Positions 25,005-34,300 of a DNA stretch of 64,000 bases are shown in pieces (positions within the stretch are counted from its first letter, which is position 1; each line of letters begins with the position of its first letter). Source of the stretch: Microbacterium sp. TPD7012 (GTDB lineage Bacteria; Actinomycetota; Actinomycetes; Actinomycetales; Microbacteriaceae); assembly GCF_003075395.1 (NCBI RefSeq), contig NZ_QDFV01000004.1, forward strand, positions 248,399 to 312,398, in the 5' to 3' direction. The position numbers and the translations under genes are program-made. Below the pieces are notes generated by a model. It saw only the letters and a program-made list of their open reading frames with translations. It had not been told where the DNA came from and searched no databases.

Positions 25005-25891
25005 TGAGCACCGAGATCATCGCCCCGCGCCGCCGCAGCTTCGGCGCCTGGTTCGCCGACACCGGATGGCGCCACCTCGTCGCGATCGTCGTGAGCGCCT
25101 TCGCGCTCTTCCCGCTGCTGTACGTCGTCTCGGCCTCATTGAATCCGAAGGGCACGCTCACCGGTTCGAATCGGCTCTTCTCCGCCGTCGGCATCGACAG
25201 CTATGTGCGCATCCTCAGCGATCCGCAGAATCCGTACGGGCTGTGGTTCCTGAACACGCTGCTCGTCGCCGTCGTCACCGGAGCGGTCACCGTGTTCATC
25301 GGCGCCTGCGCGGCCTATGCCTTCTCGCGCATGCGATTCGCCGGACGCCGGGTCGGACTGGTCACGATCGTCGTGGTGCAGATGTTCCCGCAGCTGCTCG
25401 CCGTGGTGGCGATCTTCCTGCTGATGTCGACGCTGGGGGACTGGTTCCCCGCGATCGGTCTGAACACGCACACCGGGCTCATCCTCGTGTACCTCGGCGG
25501 TGCGCTGGGCGTGAACACCTACCTGATGTACGGCTTCTTCAACACGATCCCGAAGGAGATCGACGAGGCGGCCCGCATCGACGGCGCCGGCCACGCCCGC
25601 ATCTTCTTCACGATCATCCTGCGCCTGGTCGCGCCCATCCTCGCGGTCGTCGGACTCCTGTCCTTCATCGGCACCGTCAACGAGTACGTGATCGCCAGCG
25701 TGATGCTCGTCGACGTCGAGCAGCAGACGCTCGTCGTCGGGCTCACGAAGCTCGTCGCGAATCCGCGCTACGCGGACTGGTCGGCGTTCTCGGCGGGCGC
25801 CGTGATGGCGGCGATCCCGGTGATGATCCTGTTCCTCTTCCTGCAGAAGTACATCGTGGGCGGGCTCACCGCCGGGGCCACGAAGGGCTGA
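25004..25891 (+). CDS. malG: Sugar ABC transporter permease MalG
   Basis: This is a 295-residue permease with six membrane helices. The EAA loop is DEAARIDGAGHARIFFTIILRL. It ends the malEFG operon. No ATPase gene follows, so the system must use an ATPase encoded elsewhere, as in other actinobacteria where a shared MsiK-type protein powers several sugar importers. The start is the ATG at 25004 that overlaps the malF stop. Confidence 0.93.
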   Translation: MSTEIIAPRRRSFGAWFADTGWRHLVAIVVSAFALFPLLYVVSASLNPKGTLTGSNRLFSAVGIDSYVRILSDPQNPYGLWFLNTLLVAVVTGAVTVFIGACAAYAFSRMRFAGRRVGLVTIVVVQMFPQLLAVVAIFLLMSTLGDWFPAIGLNTHTGLILVYLGGALGVNTYLMYGFFNTIPKEIDEAARIDGAGHARIFFTIILRLVAPILAVVGLLSFIGTVNEYVIASVMLVDVEQQTLVVGLTKLVANPRYADWSAFSAGAVMAAIPVMILFLFLQKYIVGGLTAGATKG

Positions 25892-25954
25892 GTCGGTGGG
25901 TCCCGCGGCGCCCGCTGATCGGCGTTGCGGCCGGTGCGACCGCCCGCGCGGGCC

Positions 25955-25960
25955 TACCGT
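25955..25960 (+). promoter_or_regulatory. -10 box TACCGT (leaderless) of small membrane protein gene
   Basis: TACCGT is followed by 6 nt and the ATG at 25967. Confidence 0.55.
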
Positions 25961-25966
25961 GGAGAC

Positions 25967-26119
25967 ATGGCACGGGTCGGTGGACGCAACCTCGCGATGA
26001 GCTGGGTGGCCGGCGTGATGTGCGCCGGGATCATCGGCGCCCTCGTGTGGTTCTCGATCCCCATCCTCCCGGTCCTCGCCGAGTTCGCCGGGGATGCGCT
26101 GCGCAGCGCGCTCCCCTGA
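25967..26119 (+). CDS. Small membrane protein, 50 residues
   Basis: This 50-residue protein is almost entirely one hydrophobic segment: a basic start (MARVGGRNL) leads into a helix or tight helical pair (about 10-40), ending in a short hydrophilic tail. Its reality is supported by a leaderless -10 box at the right distance and by a following hairpin (26155-26170). Function is unknown; such small proteins often modulate membrane transporters or act alone as stress proteins. Confidence 0.65.
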   Translation: MARVGGRNLAMSWVAGVMCAGIIGALVWFSIPILPVLAEFAGDALRSALP

Positions 26120-26154
26120 CGGCAACCCGACCGAAACCCGGGAATCCAGCGGTA

Positions 26155-26170
26155 TGCCGACACGTCGGCA
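26155..26170. terminator. Palindromic hairpin after small membrane protein
   Basis: TGCCGAC-AC-GTCGGCA is a perfect 7-bp stem 36 bp downstream of the small gene. It could be a terminator or an operator for the next gene. Confidence 0.4.
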
Positions 26171-26239
26171 CGCCTCCGTGAGCGGCCGCCCGCGCGGCGG
26201 TAGCCTCGCACTGCACACATCCGATGAGAGGCGCATCCC

Positions 26240-27256
26240 ATGAGCGACCCTGAGGTTCACAAGCCCGAGAAGCCGGCTGACGTCGACGACGTCGTCGGCA
26301 GCGCGAACGCCGGGCTCGACGCCGCCGCCGCGGCGGGTGCGGACGTTCCCGGAACCGCGCCCGATTCGACGGAGAGCAAGCCCGTCGACCCCGACCTCGC
26401 CGCGTTCGAGGAAGCGGAGCGCGAGCACCCCGGCCTGTTCTCGTCGCCGACTCCCGCGGAGTCCGGATCGACGTCGGCCGGCGCCACGGACTACTCCGAC
26501 GCGGATACGACCGCAGCGTTCGTCCCGCCGGTCTCGCGGCACGACGACGCCACCGCCTCGTACGACCGCGTGTCGTCCTACGACCGCGAGGACACGGCCG
26601 TCGCCGACACGGCCTACGCGCCGTCCGCAGATCTGACCGAGACCCGCATCGTCCCCTCGGAGCCGCTGGTCGCCGCGTCGGCGCAGGCTCCGCAGCCGAT
26701 CTTCGTGCAAGCTCCCGAGCCTCCGCGCGACCGTGGGAACCGCGGCACGGCCGGTGCGATCGGCCTGCTCGCGACCGTCGCCTTCGCCGTCCTCTACCTC
26801 GGCGCCACGATCGGCTTCGGCGCGATCGCCGGCGACGTGACCGGACAGAACATCGGCGAGGCCCTCGTCGCGCCGCTGCTCACCTGGGGGTACTGGACGC
26901 CGGTCGTGGTGTTCTTCCTCGGCTTCTGGCTGCTGGGCGCCATCATCAACCGCGGACGCTGGGGCCTCTGGGTGGTCTTCGGCATCGTCGTCGGTGTGAT
27001 CGCCTACGCCGGGCACATCCTCGGCCAGCTCTTCGAGGCCCCGTTCTGGAAGCTCACGGCATCCGAGGGACTCGATCTCGTCGGCTCGCAGCTCCTCGCG
27101 CCGCTCGCGATCGCCGCCTTCGTGTTCGCCCGCGAGCTGACGATCTGGTTCGGTGCCTGGGTCGCGCGCAGCGGAGCACGCAAGACCGAGTACAACGCCG
27201 AGGCGCAGCGCGAGTACGAGCGCACCCTCGAAGCCGGTCCGACGCTCGCGAGGTAA
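26240..27256 (+). CDS. Membrane protein with disordered N-terminus
   Basis: This is a 338-residue protein not assigned to a family. Residues 1-165 are low-complexity, rich in Asp, Glu, Ala, Ser, Thr and Pro with repeated SYDR-type motifs, and are probably disordered in the cytoplasm. Residues 170-300 contain four membrane helices. The C-terminus is charged (ARKTEYNAEAQREYERTLE). A GAGAGG site precedes the ATG, and a TAGCCT box at 26201-26206 may be the promoter, giving a short leader. Downstream lies a strong hairpin, within the apparent start region of the next gene. Confidence 0.8.
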   Translation: MSDPEVHKPEKPADVDDVVGSANAGLDAAAAAGADVPGTAPDSTESKPVDPDLAAFEEAEREHPGLFSSPTPAESGSTSAGATDYSDADTTAAFVPPVSRHDDATASYDRVSSYDREDTAVADTAYAPSADLTETRIVPSEPLVAASAQAPQPIFVQAPEPPRDRGNRGTAGAIGLLATVAFAVLYLGATIGFGAIAGDVTGQNIGEALVAPLLTWGYWTPVVVFFLGFWLLGAIINRGRWGLWVVFGIVVGVIAYAGHILGQLFEAPFWKLTASEGLDLVGSQLLAPLAIAAFVFARELTIWFGAWVARSGARKTEYNAEAQREYERTLEAGPTLAR

Positions 27257-27756
27257 TCACGGACTCCACCACGCCGAACCCCCGCGGACCCGAGTCCGCG
27301 GGGGTTTCGGCCGTCCTGGCGCTCGTCTTCGCCACCATCGGCTTCTTCGCCCTCGCCGTGTGCGGACTGGGCGCGGTGAGCCTGCTGACGGATGCCGACG
27401 TCATCGCGGTGCCGGGGCTCGGCCCCGTCCCCGGCGTCACCGGGATGCTGGCGGCGGTCGTCGCCTTCGCTGTCGCGCTGTGGTCGACACTCCGTCGACA
27501 GCATCCGTCTTTCGTCGCGACGATCGCGATCGCCCTTGTCGCCGGGCTCGCCCATCTCGTCGGCGTCTGGGCGGCGGTGCTCATCGGCGTCGGCAACGTC
27601 ATCCTCGCCACGGCGGTGGCGGGAGACCTCGTCCGCGGGGGAGCGAGCGCGGTGCTGCTGCTGGCGGCCGCGATCGCCGCGTGGGGCGGCATCGCCCTGC
27701 GCCGCACCCGCTCCGCACGCCCGCGCTGGCCCTGGGAGGGCGACGAAGACGAGTGA
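27256..27756 (+). CDS. Membrane protein, apparent ATC start codon
   Basis: This is a putative 166-residue membrane protein with four or five hydrophobic helices and a charged C-terminus (PRWPWEGDEDE). The only conventional start, GTG at 27358, falls in the middle of a membrane helix. In the same frame the coding pattern runs back to ATC ACG GAC TCC at 27256, overlapping the upstream TAA as TAATC. If the C were a G this would be a normal TAATG junction with the N-terminus MTDSTTPNP. The start is thus a rare ATC codon or a substituted base. The product may be expressed poorly. Confidence 0.55.
   Translation: MTDSTTPNPRGPESAGVSAVLALVFATIGFFALAVCGLGAVSLLTDADVIAVPGLGPVPGVTGMLAAVVAFAVALWSTLRRQHPSFVATIAIALVAGLAHLVGVWAAVLIGVGNVILATAVAGDLVRGGASAVLLLAAAIAAWGGIALRRTRSARPRWPWEGDEDE
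27279..27307 (+). terminator. Intrinsic terminator-like hairpin
   Basis: CCCCCGCGGAC-CCGA-GTCCGCGGGGG is a perfect 11-bp stem followed by TTT. It should end the transcript of the gene finishing at 27256, yet it lies inside the inferred beginning of the next reading frame, so it could act as an attenuator. Confidence 0.65.
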
Positions 27757-27804
27757 CGCCCCGCCGTGACGCGGGAAATCGCGGCGCTGCCGCGCGACGC
27801 GCCG

Positions 27805-27810
27805 TACGCT
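27805..27810 (+). promoter_or_regulatory. -10 box TACGCT (leaderless)
   Basis: TACGCT is followed by 6 nt and the GTG at 27817. Confidence 0.6.
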
Positions 27811-27816
27811 GGAGGG

Positions 27817-28464
27817 GTGGAGCGCTCATTGGAGACGCAGGTGGACCAGGCCGTCGAGGCCTGGTTGCGCTGGGTGCCGCGCTGGGAACCGGCGACTCAT
27901 CGCGGACGCGTCGCGCCCTGCCGCCGCTGCCTGGGATCGCCGATCCTGTCGGCCGCCGGCATCGGCGCCAACACGCCGCACGGCGTGCAGCACGGTCTGT
28001 CCACCCGGATGAAGACGATCGTCGATCACGCGGTCGCCGACTACACGTCCCGGAATCTCCCGATGCTGCAGCGCGAGCTCGACGATCAGGCCGCCCGCAA
28101 CCGCGCGCGCAGCTATCGGCCGTCCGAGGACCTCGACCCCGAGTTCGACGGCCTCCCGCTCGATCCGGAGCCGGTGCCGGGCGCCCCCTTCCTGTTCACG
28201 ATCGCCGGGCTCGCCGATGACGCCGCCGATCAGCTGCCGCCCCTCCCGCCCCTGACGGAAGAGGCCAAGATCGCGCTGCGTCAGGAGGTCGCACTCGCCG
28301 ACGAGTACGCCAACATGGTCGGACGCGAGATCTGCGGCATCCTCCTGCGCCATCGGCTGCACATCCAAGCCGCCATCTCGCAGCACGTCGAGCCGCAGAT
28401 CGAGGCGCTGCTGGCCGAGCTGACCCAGTCGCTGGACTCGCCGTTCGACCCCGACGGCGCCTAG
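27817..28464 (+). CDS. Protein of unknown function upstream of rpsL
   Basis: This 215-residue soluble-looking protein is not recognised. An N-terminal helix containing VEAWLRWVPRW is followed by a CRRC pair (about 36-39), which could bind metal, and then by largely helical, acidic sequence ending in SPFDPDGA. There is no signal peptide. The GTG at 27817 is chosen over an upstream ATG frame because of the leaderless -10 box. It ends 213 bp before rpsL and is not part of the str operon, which has its own promoter. Confidence 0.72.
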   Translation: MERSLETQVDQAVEAWLRWVPRWEPATHRGRVAPCRRCLGSPILSAAGIGANTPHGVQHGLSTRMKTIVDHAVADYTSRNLPMLQRELDDQAARNRARSYRPSEDLDPEFDGLPLDPEPVPGAPFLFTIAGLADDAADQLPPLPPLTEEAKIALRQEVALADEYANMVGREICGILLRHRLHIQAAISQHVEPQIEALLAELTQSLDSPFDPDGA

Positions 28465-28482
28465 CCGCGGGGTCGCGCTCAT

Positions 28483-28511
28483 TTGACCGTCAGGTTACGC
28501 GGCATTACACT
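28483..28511 (+). promoter_or_regulatory. str operon promoter
   Basis: TTGACC (28483-28488), a 17-nt spacer and TACACT (28506-28511) form one of the best promoters in the window. The transcript would start near 28518 and carry a leader of about 160 nt before rpsL. Confidence 0.75.
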
Positions 28512-28520
28512 TGATCAGGT

Positions 28521-28544
28521 GTGTGCACGTCTTGACGTGCGCAC
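28521..28544 (+). promoter_or_regulatory. 5'-leader hairpin of the str operon
   Basis: GTGTGCACGTC-TT-GACGTGCGCAC forms an 11-bp stem with one G-U pair at the very 5' end of the predicted rpsL mRNA. It may stabilise the transcript. Confidence 0.45.
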
Positions 28545-28677
28545 CGGGCGTCGGCACCTGCCGGTCCGCCTCCACGGCATACCCACCACACCACAAAGCC
28601 CGCCGGTTCCGGCGTGCCGGTGGGTCATGATGTGAAACCCATCACGCTGTCACCGTGCAGCACTATGAGGAGAGAAC

Positions 28678-29046
28678 GTGCCAACCATTCAGCAGTTGGT
28701 TCGCAAGGGTCGCTCGCCCAAGGTCACCAAGACCAAGGCGCCCGCCCTGAAGTCGAACCCGCAGCAGGCCGGGGTCTGCACCCGCGTCTACACCACCACC
28801 CCGAAGAAGCCGAACTCGGCGATGCGCAAGGTTGCTCGTGTGAAGCTCCGCAACGGGACCGAGGTCACCGCGTACATCCCCGGTGAGGGTCACAACCTGC
28901 AGGAGCACTCGCTGGTGCTCGTCCGCGGCGGTCGTGTCAAGGACCTCCCCGGTGTGCGTTACAAGATCGTCCGTGGCGCCCTGGACACCCAGGCAGTCAA
29001 GAACCGTAAGCAGGCTCGTTCCCGCTACGGCGCGAAGAAGGGTTGA
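28678..29046 (+). CDS. rpsL: 30S ribosomal protein S12
   Basis: This is a 122-residue uS12, which sits at the decoding centre. Lys43 (in TPKKPNS) and Lys88 (in RVKDLPG), the positions whose mutation gives streptomycin resistance, are both wild type. It starts with GTG after a GAGGAGAG site and is first in rpsL-rpsG-fusA-tuf. Confidence 0.98.
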   Translation: MPTIQQLVRKGRSPKVTKTKAPALKSNPQQAGVCTRVYTTTPKKPNSAMRKVARVKLRNGTEVTAYIPGEGHNLQEHSLVLVRGGRVKDLPGVRYKIVRGALDTQAVKNRKQARSRYGAKKG

Positions 29047-29051
29047 GTTAG

Positions 29052-29525
29052 ATGCCTCGTAAGGGTCCCGCCCCCAAGCGCCCCGTCGTCAACGACCCGG
29101 TATACGGCGCTCCGATCGTCACCTCGCTGGTGAACAAGATCCTCGTCGACGGCAAGAAGTCGCTCGCCGAGTCGATCGTCTACGGCGCCCTCCGCGGCGT
29201 CGAGGCGAAGAACGGCGGCCAGGACGCCGTCGCCACCCTCAAGAAGGCGCTCGACAACGTGCGCCCCACCCTCGAGGTCCGCAGCCGCCGTGTCGGTGGC
29301 TCGACCTACCAGGTGCCGGTCGAGGTCAAGCCGCACCGCGCGAACACCCTCGCGCTGCGCTGGCTCGTGAGCTACGCCAAGGGTCGTCGTGAGAAGACGA
29401 TGACCGAGCGTCTCCAGAACGAGATCCTGGACGCGTCGAACGGCCTCGGTGCCGCGGTCAAGCGCCGTGAGGACACGCACAAGATGGCCGAGTCGAACCG
29501 CGCGTTCGCTCACTACCGCTGGTAA
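29052..29525 (+). CDS. rpsG: 30S ribosomal protein S7
   Basis: This is a 157-residue uS7, the primary assembly protein for the 16S 3' domain. Length and sequence ([29 protein letters not shown] end) are typical. It follows rpsL by 5 bp. In other bacteria S7 represses its own operon; the sequence here does not show the site. A dispersed hairpin repeat follows its stop. Confidence 0.98.
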   Translation: MPRKGPAPKRPVVNDPVYGAPIVTSLVNKILVDGKKSLAESIVYGALRGVEAKNGGQDAVATLKKALDNVRPTLEVRSRRVGGSTYQVPVEVKPHRANTLALRWLVSYAKGRREKTMTERLQNEILDASNGLGAAVKRREDTHKMAESNRAFAHYRW

Positions 29526-29528
29526 ACC

Positions 29529-29572
29529 TTCGGCAGGCTCAGGGACCCATCCGCGTCCCTGAGCCTGTCAAA
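29529..29572. repeat. Dispersed palindromic repeat, GACAGGCTCAG family
   Basis: The arms GGCAGGCTCAGGGAC and GTCCCTGAGCCTGTC pair with one G-U around an 8-nt loop (29547-29554). It lies between rpsG and fusA. Related elements occur at 40958 and, as half or decayed copies, at 48155 and 49098. Confidence 0.75.
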
Positions 29573-29616
29573 ACCCTCCGCGCAGTACGACTGCACGAAA
29601 AGATAAGGACACTCCT

Positions 29617-31734
29617 GTGGCACAAGACGTGCTCACCGACCTGAGCAAGGTCCGCAACATCGGCATCATGGCGCACATCGATGCCGGCAAGACGACGACG
29701 ACCGAGCGCATCCTGTTCTACACGGGCGTCAACCACAAGCTCGGCGAGACGCACGACGGCGCCTCGACCACCGACTGGATGGAACAGGAGAAGGAGCGCG
29801 GCATCACGATCACGTCTGCCGCCGTGACCTGCTACTGGAACAAGAACCAGATCAACATCATCGACACCCCCGGTCACGTGGACTTCACGGTCGAGGTGGA
29901 GCGCTCGCTCCGCGTCCTCGACGGTGCCGTCGCCGTCTTCGACGGCAAGGAGGGCGTCGAGCCCCAGTCCGAGACCGTGTGGCGTCAGGCCGACAAGTAC
30001 AACGTCCCGCGCATCTGCTTCGTCAACAAGATGGACAAGCTCGGCGCCGACTTCTACTTCACGGTCGACACGATCATCAACCGTCTCGGTGCGAAGCCGC
30101 TGGTCATCCAGCTGCCCATCGGCGCCGAGAACGACTTCATCGGCGTCGTCGACCTGGTCGAGATGCGCGCACTGGTCTGGGCGGGCGACTCCAAGGGTGA
30201 CGTCACCATGGGTGCCTCCTACGAGATCCAGGAGATCCCGGCCGACCTCAAGGAGAAGGCGGACGAGTACCGTCAGCAGCTCCTCGAGACCGTCGCCGAG
30301 ACCGACGACGCGCTGCTCGAGAAGTTCTTCGGCGGCGAGGAGCTCACGGTCGCCGAGATCAAGGGCGCGATCCGCAAGCTCACCGTGGCTTCCGAGATCT
30401 ACCCGGTCCTCTGCGGCTCGGCCTTCAAGAACCGCGGCGTCCAGCCGATGCTCGACGCGGTCGTCGACTACCTCCCGAACCCGCTCGACGTGGGTTCGAT
30501 CGAGGCTCACGACCCGAAGGACTACGACACGATCATCGAGCGTCACCCCGACGCCAACGACCCGTTCGCGGCCCTGGCCTTCAAGGTCGCCGTGCACCCG
30601 TTCTTCGGTCGCCTCACCTACGTGCGCGTCTACTCGGGTCACCTCGACTCCGGCTCCGCGGTCGTCAACTCGACCAAGGGCAAGAAGGAGCGCATCGGCA
30701 AGATCTTCCAGATGCACGCCAACAAGGAGATCCCCGTCGCCTCGGTGACCGCCGGGAACATCTACGCGGTCATCGGTCTGAAGGACACCACCACCGGTGA
30801 CACCCTGACCGACCCGGCCTCGCCGGTCGTCCTCGAGTCGATGACGTTCCCCGAGCCCGTCATCGAGGTCGCCATCGAGCCGAAGACCAAGGCCGACCAG
30901 GAGAAGCTGGGTGTCGCCATCCAGAAGCTCGCTGAGGAGGACCCGACCTTCCGCACGGAGCTCAACCCCGAGACCGGTCAGACGACCATCAAGGGCATGG
31001 GCGAGCTGCACCTCGACATCCTCGTGGATCGCATGAAGCGCGAGTTCAACGTCGAGGCGAACGTCGGCAAGCCCCAGGTGGCGTACCGCGAGACGATCCG
31101 CAAGGCCGTCGAGAAGCACGACTACACCCACAAGAAGCAGACGGGTGGATCGGGCCAGTTCGCCAAGATCCAGTTCAACATCGAGCCCCTCGATCTGGAC
31201 GACGAGAAGACGTACGAGTTCGTGAACGCCGTCACCGGTGGTCGCATCCCGCGCGAGTACATCGGCTCGATCGACGCCGGTTTCCAGGACGCCATGAACG
31301 TCGGAGTCCTCGCGGGCTACCCGATCGTCGGTGTCAAGGCGACCATCGTCGATGGTGCGGCGCACGACGTCGACTCCTCGGAGATGGCGTTCAAGATCGC
31401 CGGTTCCATGGGCTTCAAGGAGGCTCTGCGCCGGGCGAGCCCCGTGCTGCTCGAGCCGCTGATGGCCGTCGAGGTCCGCACGCCCGAGGAGTACATGGGC
31501 GACGTCATCGGCGACCTGAACTCCCGTCGTGGTCAGATCCAGTCGATGGAGGATGCCGCCGGCGTCAAGGTCGTGCGTGCACACGTGCCGCTGTCCGAGA
31601 TGTTCGGCTACATCGGCGACCTGCGCTCGAAGACCTCGGGTCGCGCCGTCTACTCGATGGAGTTCAACAGCTACGCTGAGGTTCCCCGCAACGTGGCCGA
31701 CGAGATCGTCCAGAAGCACCAGGGCGGCGAGTAG
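29617..31734 (+). CDS. fusA: Elongation factor G
   Basis: This is a 705-residue translational GTPase that drives translocation. The P-loop is [10 protein letters not shown] (about 19-28), switch II is DTPGHVDF, and the [10 protein letters not shown] base-recognition motif follows. Domain IV and V segments such as [12 protein letters not shown] are intact. It starts with GTG after an AAGGA site. A perfect hairpin follows the stop, so tuf can be uncoupled from it. Confidence 0.98.
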   Translation: MAQDVLTDLSKVRNIGIMAHIDAGKTTTTERILFYTGVNHKLGETHDGASTTDWMEQEKERGITITSAAVTCYWNKNQINIIDTPGHVDFTVEVERSLRVLDGAVAVFDGKEGVEPQSETVWRQADKYNVPRICFVNKMDKLGADFYFTVDTIINRLGAKPLVIQLPIGAENDFIGVVDLVEMRALVWAGDSKGDVTMGASYEIQEIPADLKEKADEYRQQLLETVAETDDALLEKFFGGEELTVAEIKGAIRKLTVASEIYPVLCGSAFKNRGVQPMLDAVVDYLPNPLDVGSIEAHDPKDYDTIIERHPDANDPFAALAFKVAVHPFFGRLTYVRVYSGHLDSGSAVVNSTKGKKERIGKIFQMHANKEIPVASVTAGNIYAVIGLKDTTTGDTLTDPASPVVLESMTFPEPVIEVAIEPKTKADQEKLGVAIQKLAEEDPTFRTELNPETGQTTIKGMGELHLDILVDRMKREFNVEANVGKPQVAYRETIRKAVEKHDYTHKKQTGGSGQFAKIQFNIEPLDLDDEKTYEFVNAVTGGRIPREYIGSIDAGFQDAMNVGVLAGYPIVGVKATIVDGAAHDVDSSEMAFKIAGSMGFKEALRRASPVLLEPLMAVEVRTPEEYMGDVIGDLNSRRGQIQSMEDAAGVKVVRAHVPLSEMFGYIGDLRSKTSGRAVYSMEFNSYAEVPRNVADEIVQKHQGGE

Positions 31735-31741
31735 TCATCTT

Positions 31742-31772
31742 CCTGGGAGCCGGTTAAGCCCCGGCTCCCAGG
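31742..31772 (+). terminator. Hairpin between fusA and tuf
   Basis: CCTGGGAGCCGG-TTAAGCC-CCGGCTCCCAGG is a perfect 12-bp stem directly after fusA, lacking a long U-tract. It should end or attenuate the rpsL-rpsG-fusA transcript. Confidence 0.7.
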
Positions 31773-31801
31773 TCTCCTACAACTTCACATTCCCTCTCTA
31801 C

Positions 31802-31807
31802 TAAACT
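31802..31807 (+). promoter_or_regulatory. Candidate tuf -10 box
   Basis: TAAACT lies in the AT-richer stretch after the fusA terminator, 75 nt before tuf. The -35 region is weak (ACAACT, 31779-31784, spacing 17). Confidence 0.4.
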
Positions 31808-31882
31808 GAGATTCACACCCGTAGAGAACCGGTCGCAAACCAGTGCCCGGCAACCTCTACACGACGTCCTGAGGAGGACCCA

Positions 31883-33073
<1,191 letters not shown>

Positions 33074-33088
33074 GCATCTGCTTCCTCG

Positions 33089-33122
33089 CAGAGGGGTCGG
33101 GCCTTCGGGTCCGGCCCCTCTG
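33089..33122 (+). terminator. tuf terminator
   Basis: CAGAGGGGTCGG pairs with CCGGCCCCTCTG around a 10-nt loop, a 12-bp stem with one G-U pair 16 nt after the tuf stop. Confidence 0.75.
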
Positions 33123-33223
33123 TCGTTAACCGACGACGCGAGGGTTCCCTTTTGCGGTGGCGTGCGGGCACAATGAGTGGTGTCGGCCCGCAAGCGGTCG
33201 GCAACACACCTGAGAGGGAGATC

Positions 33224-33436
33224 ATGGGTATCGAGGACGCCGTCAACAAGGGCAAGGACCTGTACGAGCAGAACAAGGACAAGATCGCCGAGGCCGTCAA
33301 GAGCGAGCAGGCCGAGGACATCAGCGACAAGGTCCTCGACGGCGTCGCGGACTTCGCCAAGAAGGTCGCCCCCGGTGCAGCCGACAAGATCGACGAGATC
33401 CGCGACAGCGCGGACAAGGCTGTCGGCAACGAGTAG
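33224..33436 (+). CDS. Small MT0933-type antitoxin-like protein
   Basis: This is a 70-residue charged, helical protein (MGIEDAVNKGKDLYEQNKDKI...) that resembles the MT0933-like antitoxin family of actinobacteria. No toxin gene adjoins it, and many members of this family occur alone, so a toxin-antitoxin role is doubtful. A GAGAGGGAG site precedes the ATG at 33224, and a strong terminator follows. Confidence 0.75.
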   Translation: MGIEDAVNKGKDLYEQNKDKIAEAVKSEQAEDISDKVLDGVADFAKKVAPGAADKIDEIRDSADKAVGNE

Positions 33437-33454
33437 CACTCGACGCGAGCTCTG

Positions 33455-33489
33455 AAGCGGCGGTCCACCACGGCGGTGGGCCGCCGCTT
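33455..33489 (+). terminator. Terminator of the small antitoxin-like gene
   Basis: AAGCGGCGG-T-CCACC pairs with GGTGG-G-CCGCCGCTT around ACGGC, a 15-bp stem with one G-U pair, followed by TTCGC. Confidence 0.75.
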
Positions 33490-33558
33490 TCGCATCCCAC
33501 CGGTATTCTCGGCCTGTCGGACTCGCGTCCAGGCCGCCGGACCCCGTATGATGTTCGA

Positions 33559-33840
33559 GACCGCCTGGGGATCTTGCGGTCGGGGCAGCCGAAGGGGTTC
33601 GGCTCCCGAAACTCGCGTTCTTCGCGAACAAACTGGGGATAAGCGATCTTGGGGATCATCGTACGACGCGCGCACTCTGTGCGCCTGAGCGTCTCCCTGC
33701 CTGCGCGGCGGGTACTCCGCCGCGCCCTCGATCGAGGATTCCGGCGTCCCTTCACGTCGGCATCCTCGCGTTCGGTGTGCCCCCTCGCACTGAACGTCCT
33801 CCCCAAGCGGGGCGAGGCATGGGGATGCCTCGCCCCGCTC
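33559..33840 (+). ncRNA. Candidate structured noncoding RNA between tuf and S10 operon
   Basis: A TATGAT -10 box (33547-33552) is followed after 6 nt by position 33559, where a hairpin GACCGC...GCGGTC (33559-33581) begins. Downstream come further hairpins: GCCGAA/TTCGGC (about 33588-33603), GACGC/GCGTC enclosing GCGCA/TGCGC, GCGCGGCGG/CCGCCGCGC (33703-33725), CCTCGATCGAGG, and GTTCGGTG/CACTGAAC (33770-33795). The region ends in a perfect 15-bp terminator (33806-33839). No protein frame fits. The size is similar to 6S-like or Ms1-type RNAs of actinobacteria, but identity is unproven. Confidence 0.5.
33806..33839 (+). terminator. Strong terminator of candidate ncRNA
   Basis: AGCGGGGCGAGGCAT-GGGG-ATGCCTCGCCCCGCT is a perfect 15-bp stem with a G4 loop and then CTCCTCC. 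Confidence 0.75.
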
Positions 33841-33918
33841 TCCTCCCTGATCTGACCCGTTCCGGACCCGTTTCCGCCCCGTTCCGGGGTCGGCGGGACA
33901 GGCGCGACACGCCCGGGT

Positions 33919-33948
33919 TTGCAGAAGTGAAATCGGGCATGGCAGAAT
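33919..33948 (+). promoter_or_regulatory. S10 operon promoter candidate
   Basis: TTGCAG (33919-33924) and CAGAAT (33943-33948) are 18 nt apart. Transcription would start near 33955, about 345 nt before rpsJ. Confidence 0.5.
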
Positions 33949-33954
33949 AGACAG

Positions 33955-34300
33955 GTTCGATATTCCGTCGCCGCTGTGCGTGCGTCGGATCACTGCCAGG
34001 GCAGTGCATAGACGGCGCCTCCTCCGGGATGGTGCAGGGTTCTAGGCCGCGGGTAGCAGAACAAATCCCCGACACCCTCTTCCGAGAGGGTTCGCCGTGC
34101 GCGGCGAAGGTCGGCATCCGCATGTCGGAAGACAGGCGGCTGACATGAGAACAGTGGTGCAGCCCTTCGACAGGCACAGGAACCCCGGTCCCTGGCCCGA
34201 GAAGACGAGTGCCGAAGGCGCGAACAGCGCCGACGTGCGTCCAATGCCCCAGGGTCACCCGGCCCAGGACGGTACGACGCCTAAAGAGAGAGAGCAGACA
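33955..34300 (+). promoter_or_regulatory. Long structured leader of the S10 operon
   Basis: About 345 nt separate the predicted start site from rpsJ. Hairpins include CACTGCC/GGCAGTG (33991-34006), ACCCTCT/AGAGGGT (34074-34091) and directly after it TTCGCC/GGCGAA (to about 34108). The length and structure suggest post-transcriptional control of ribosomal protein synthesis, as the S10 leader does in enterobacteria through L4, but no homology to that element is visible. Confidence 0.45.

Larger units (their letters stand above)
33437..34300. other. 864-bp noncoding region between antitoxin-like gene and rpsJ
   Basis: No convincing protein gene is present. From left to right the region contains the terminator of the small gene (33455-33489), a candidate structured RNA (about 33559-33840) with its own -10 box and terminator, a promoter (33919-33948) and a long structured leader for the S10 operon (about 33955-34300). 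Confidence 0.7.

Noticed and set aside
29539..31719. 726-codon open frame antisense to fusA, and similar long frames antisense to tuf, rpoA, malF and others
   Set aside because: These are shadows of strongly biased GC-rich codon use; their translations are Asp/Leu/Val/Arg-rich without domains, and the sense genes are certain.
33224..33436. Toxin-antitoxin module
   Set aside because: Only the antitoxin-like partner is present; neighbours on both sides are tuf and noncoding DNA.
33321..33806. Minus-strand open frame across the candidate ncRNA, with a partly protein-like stretch (MIPKIAYPQFVREERE)
   Set aside because: No ribosome binding site, no leaderless box, strong hairpins throughout, and a composition typical of chance frames. 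Not excluded entirely; conservation would decide.
34097..34300. In-frame upstream extension of rpsJ
   Set aside because: S10 is 100-103 residues everywhere; the extra part lies in the structured leader and the ATG at 34301 has the ribosome binding site.
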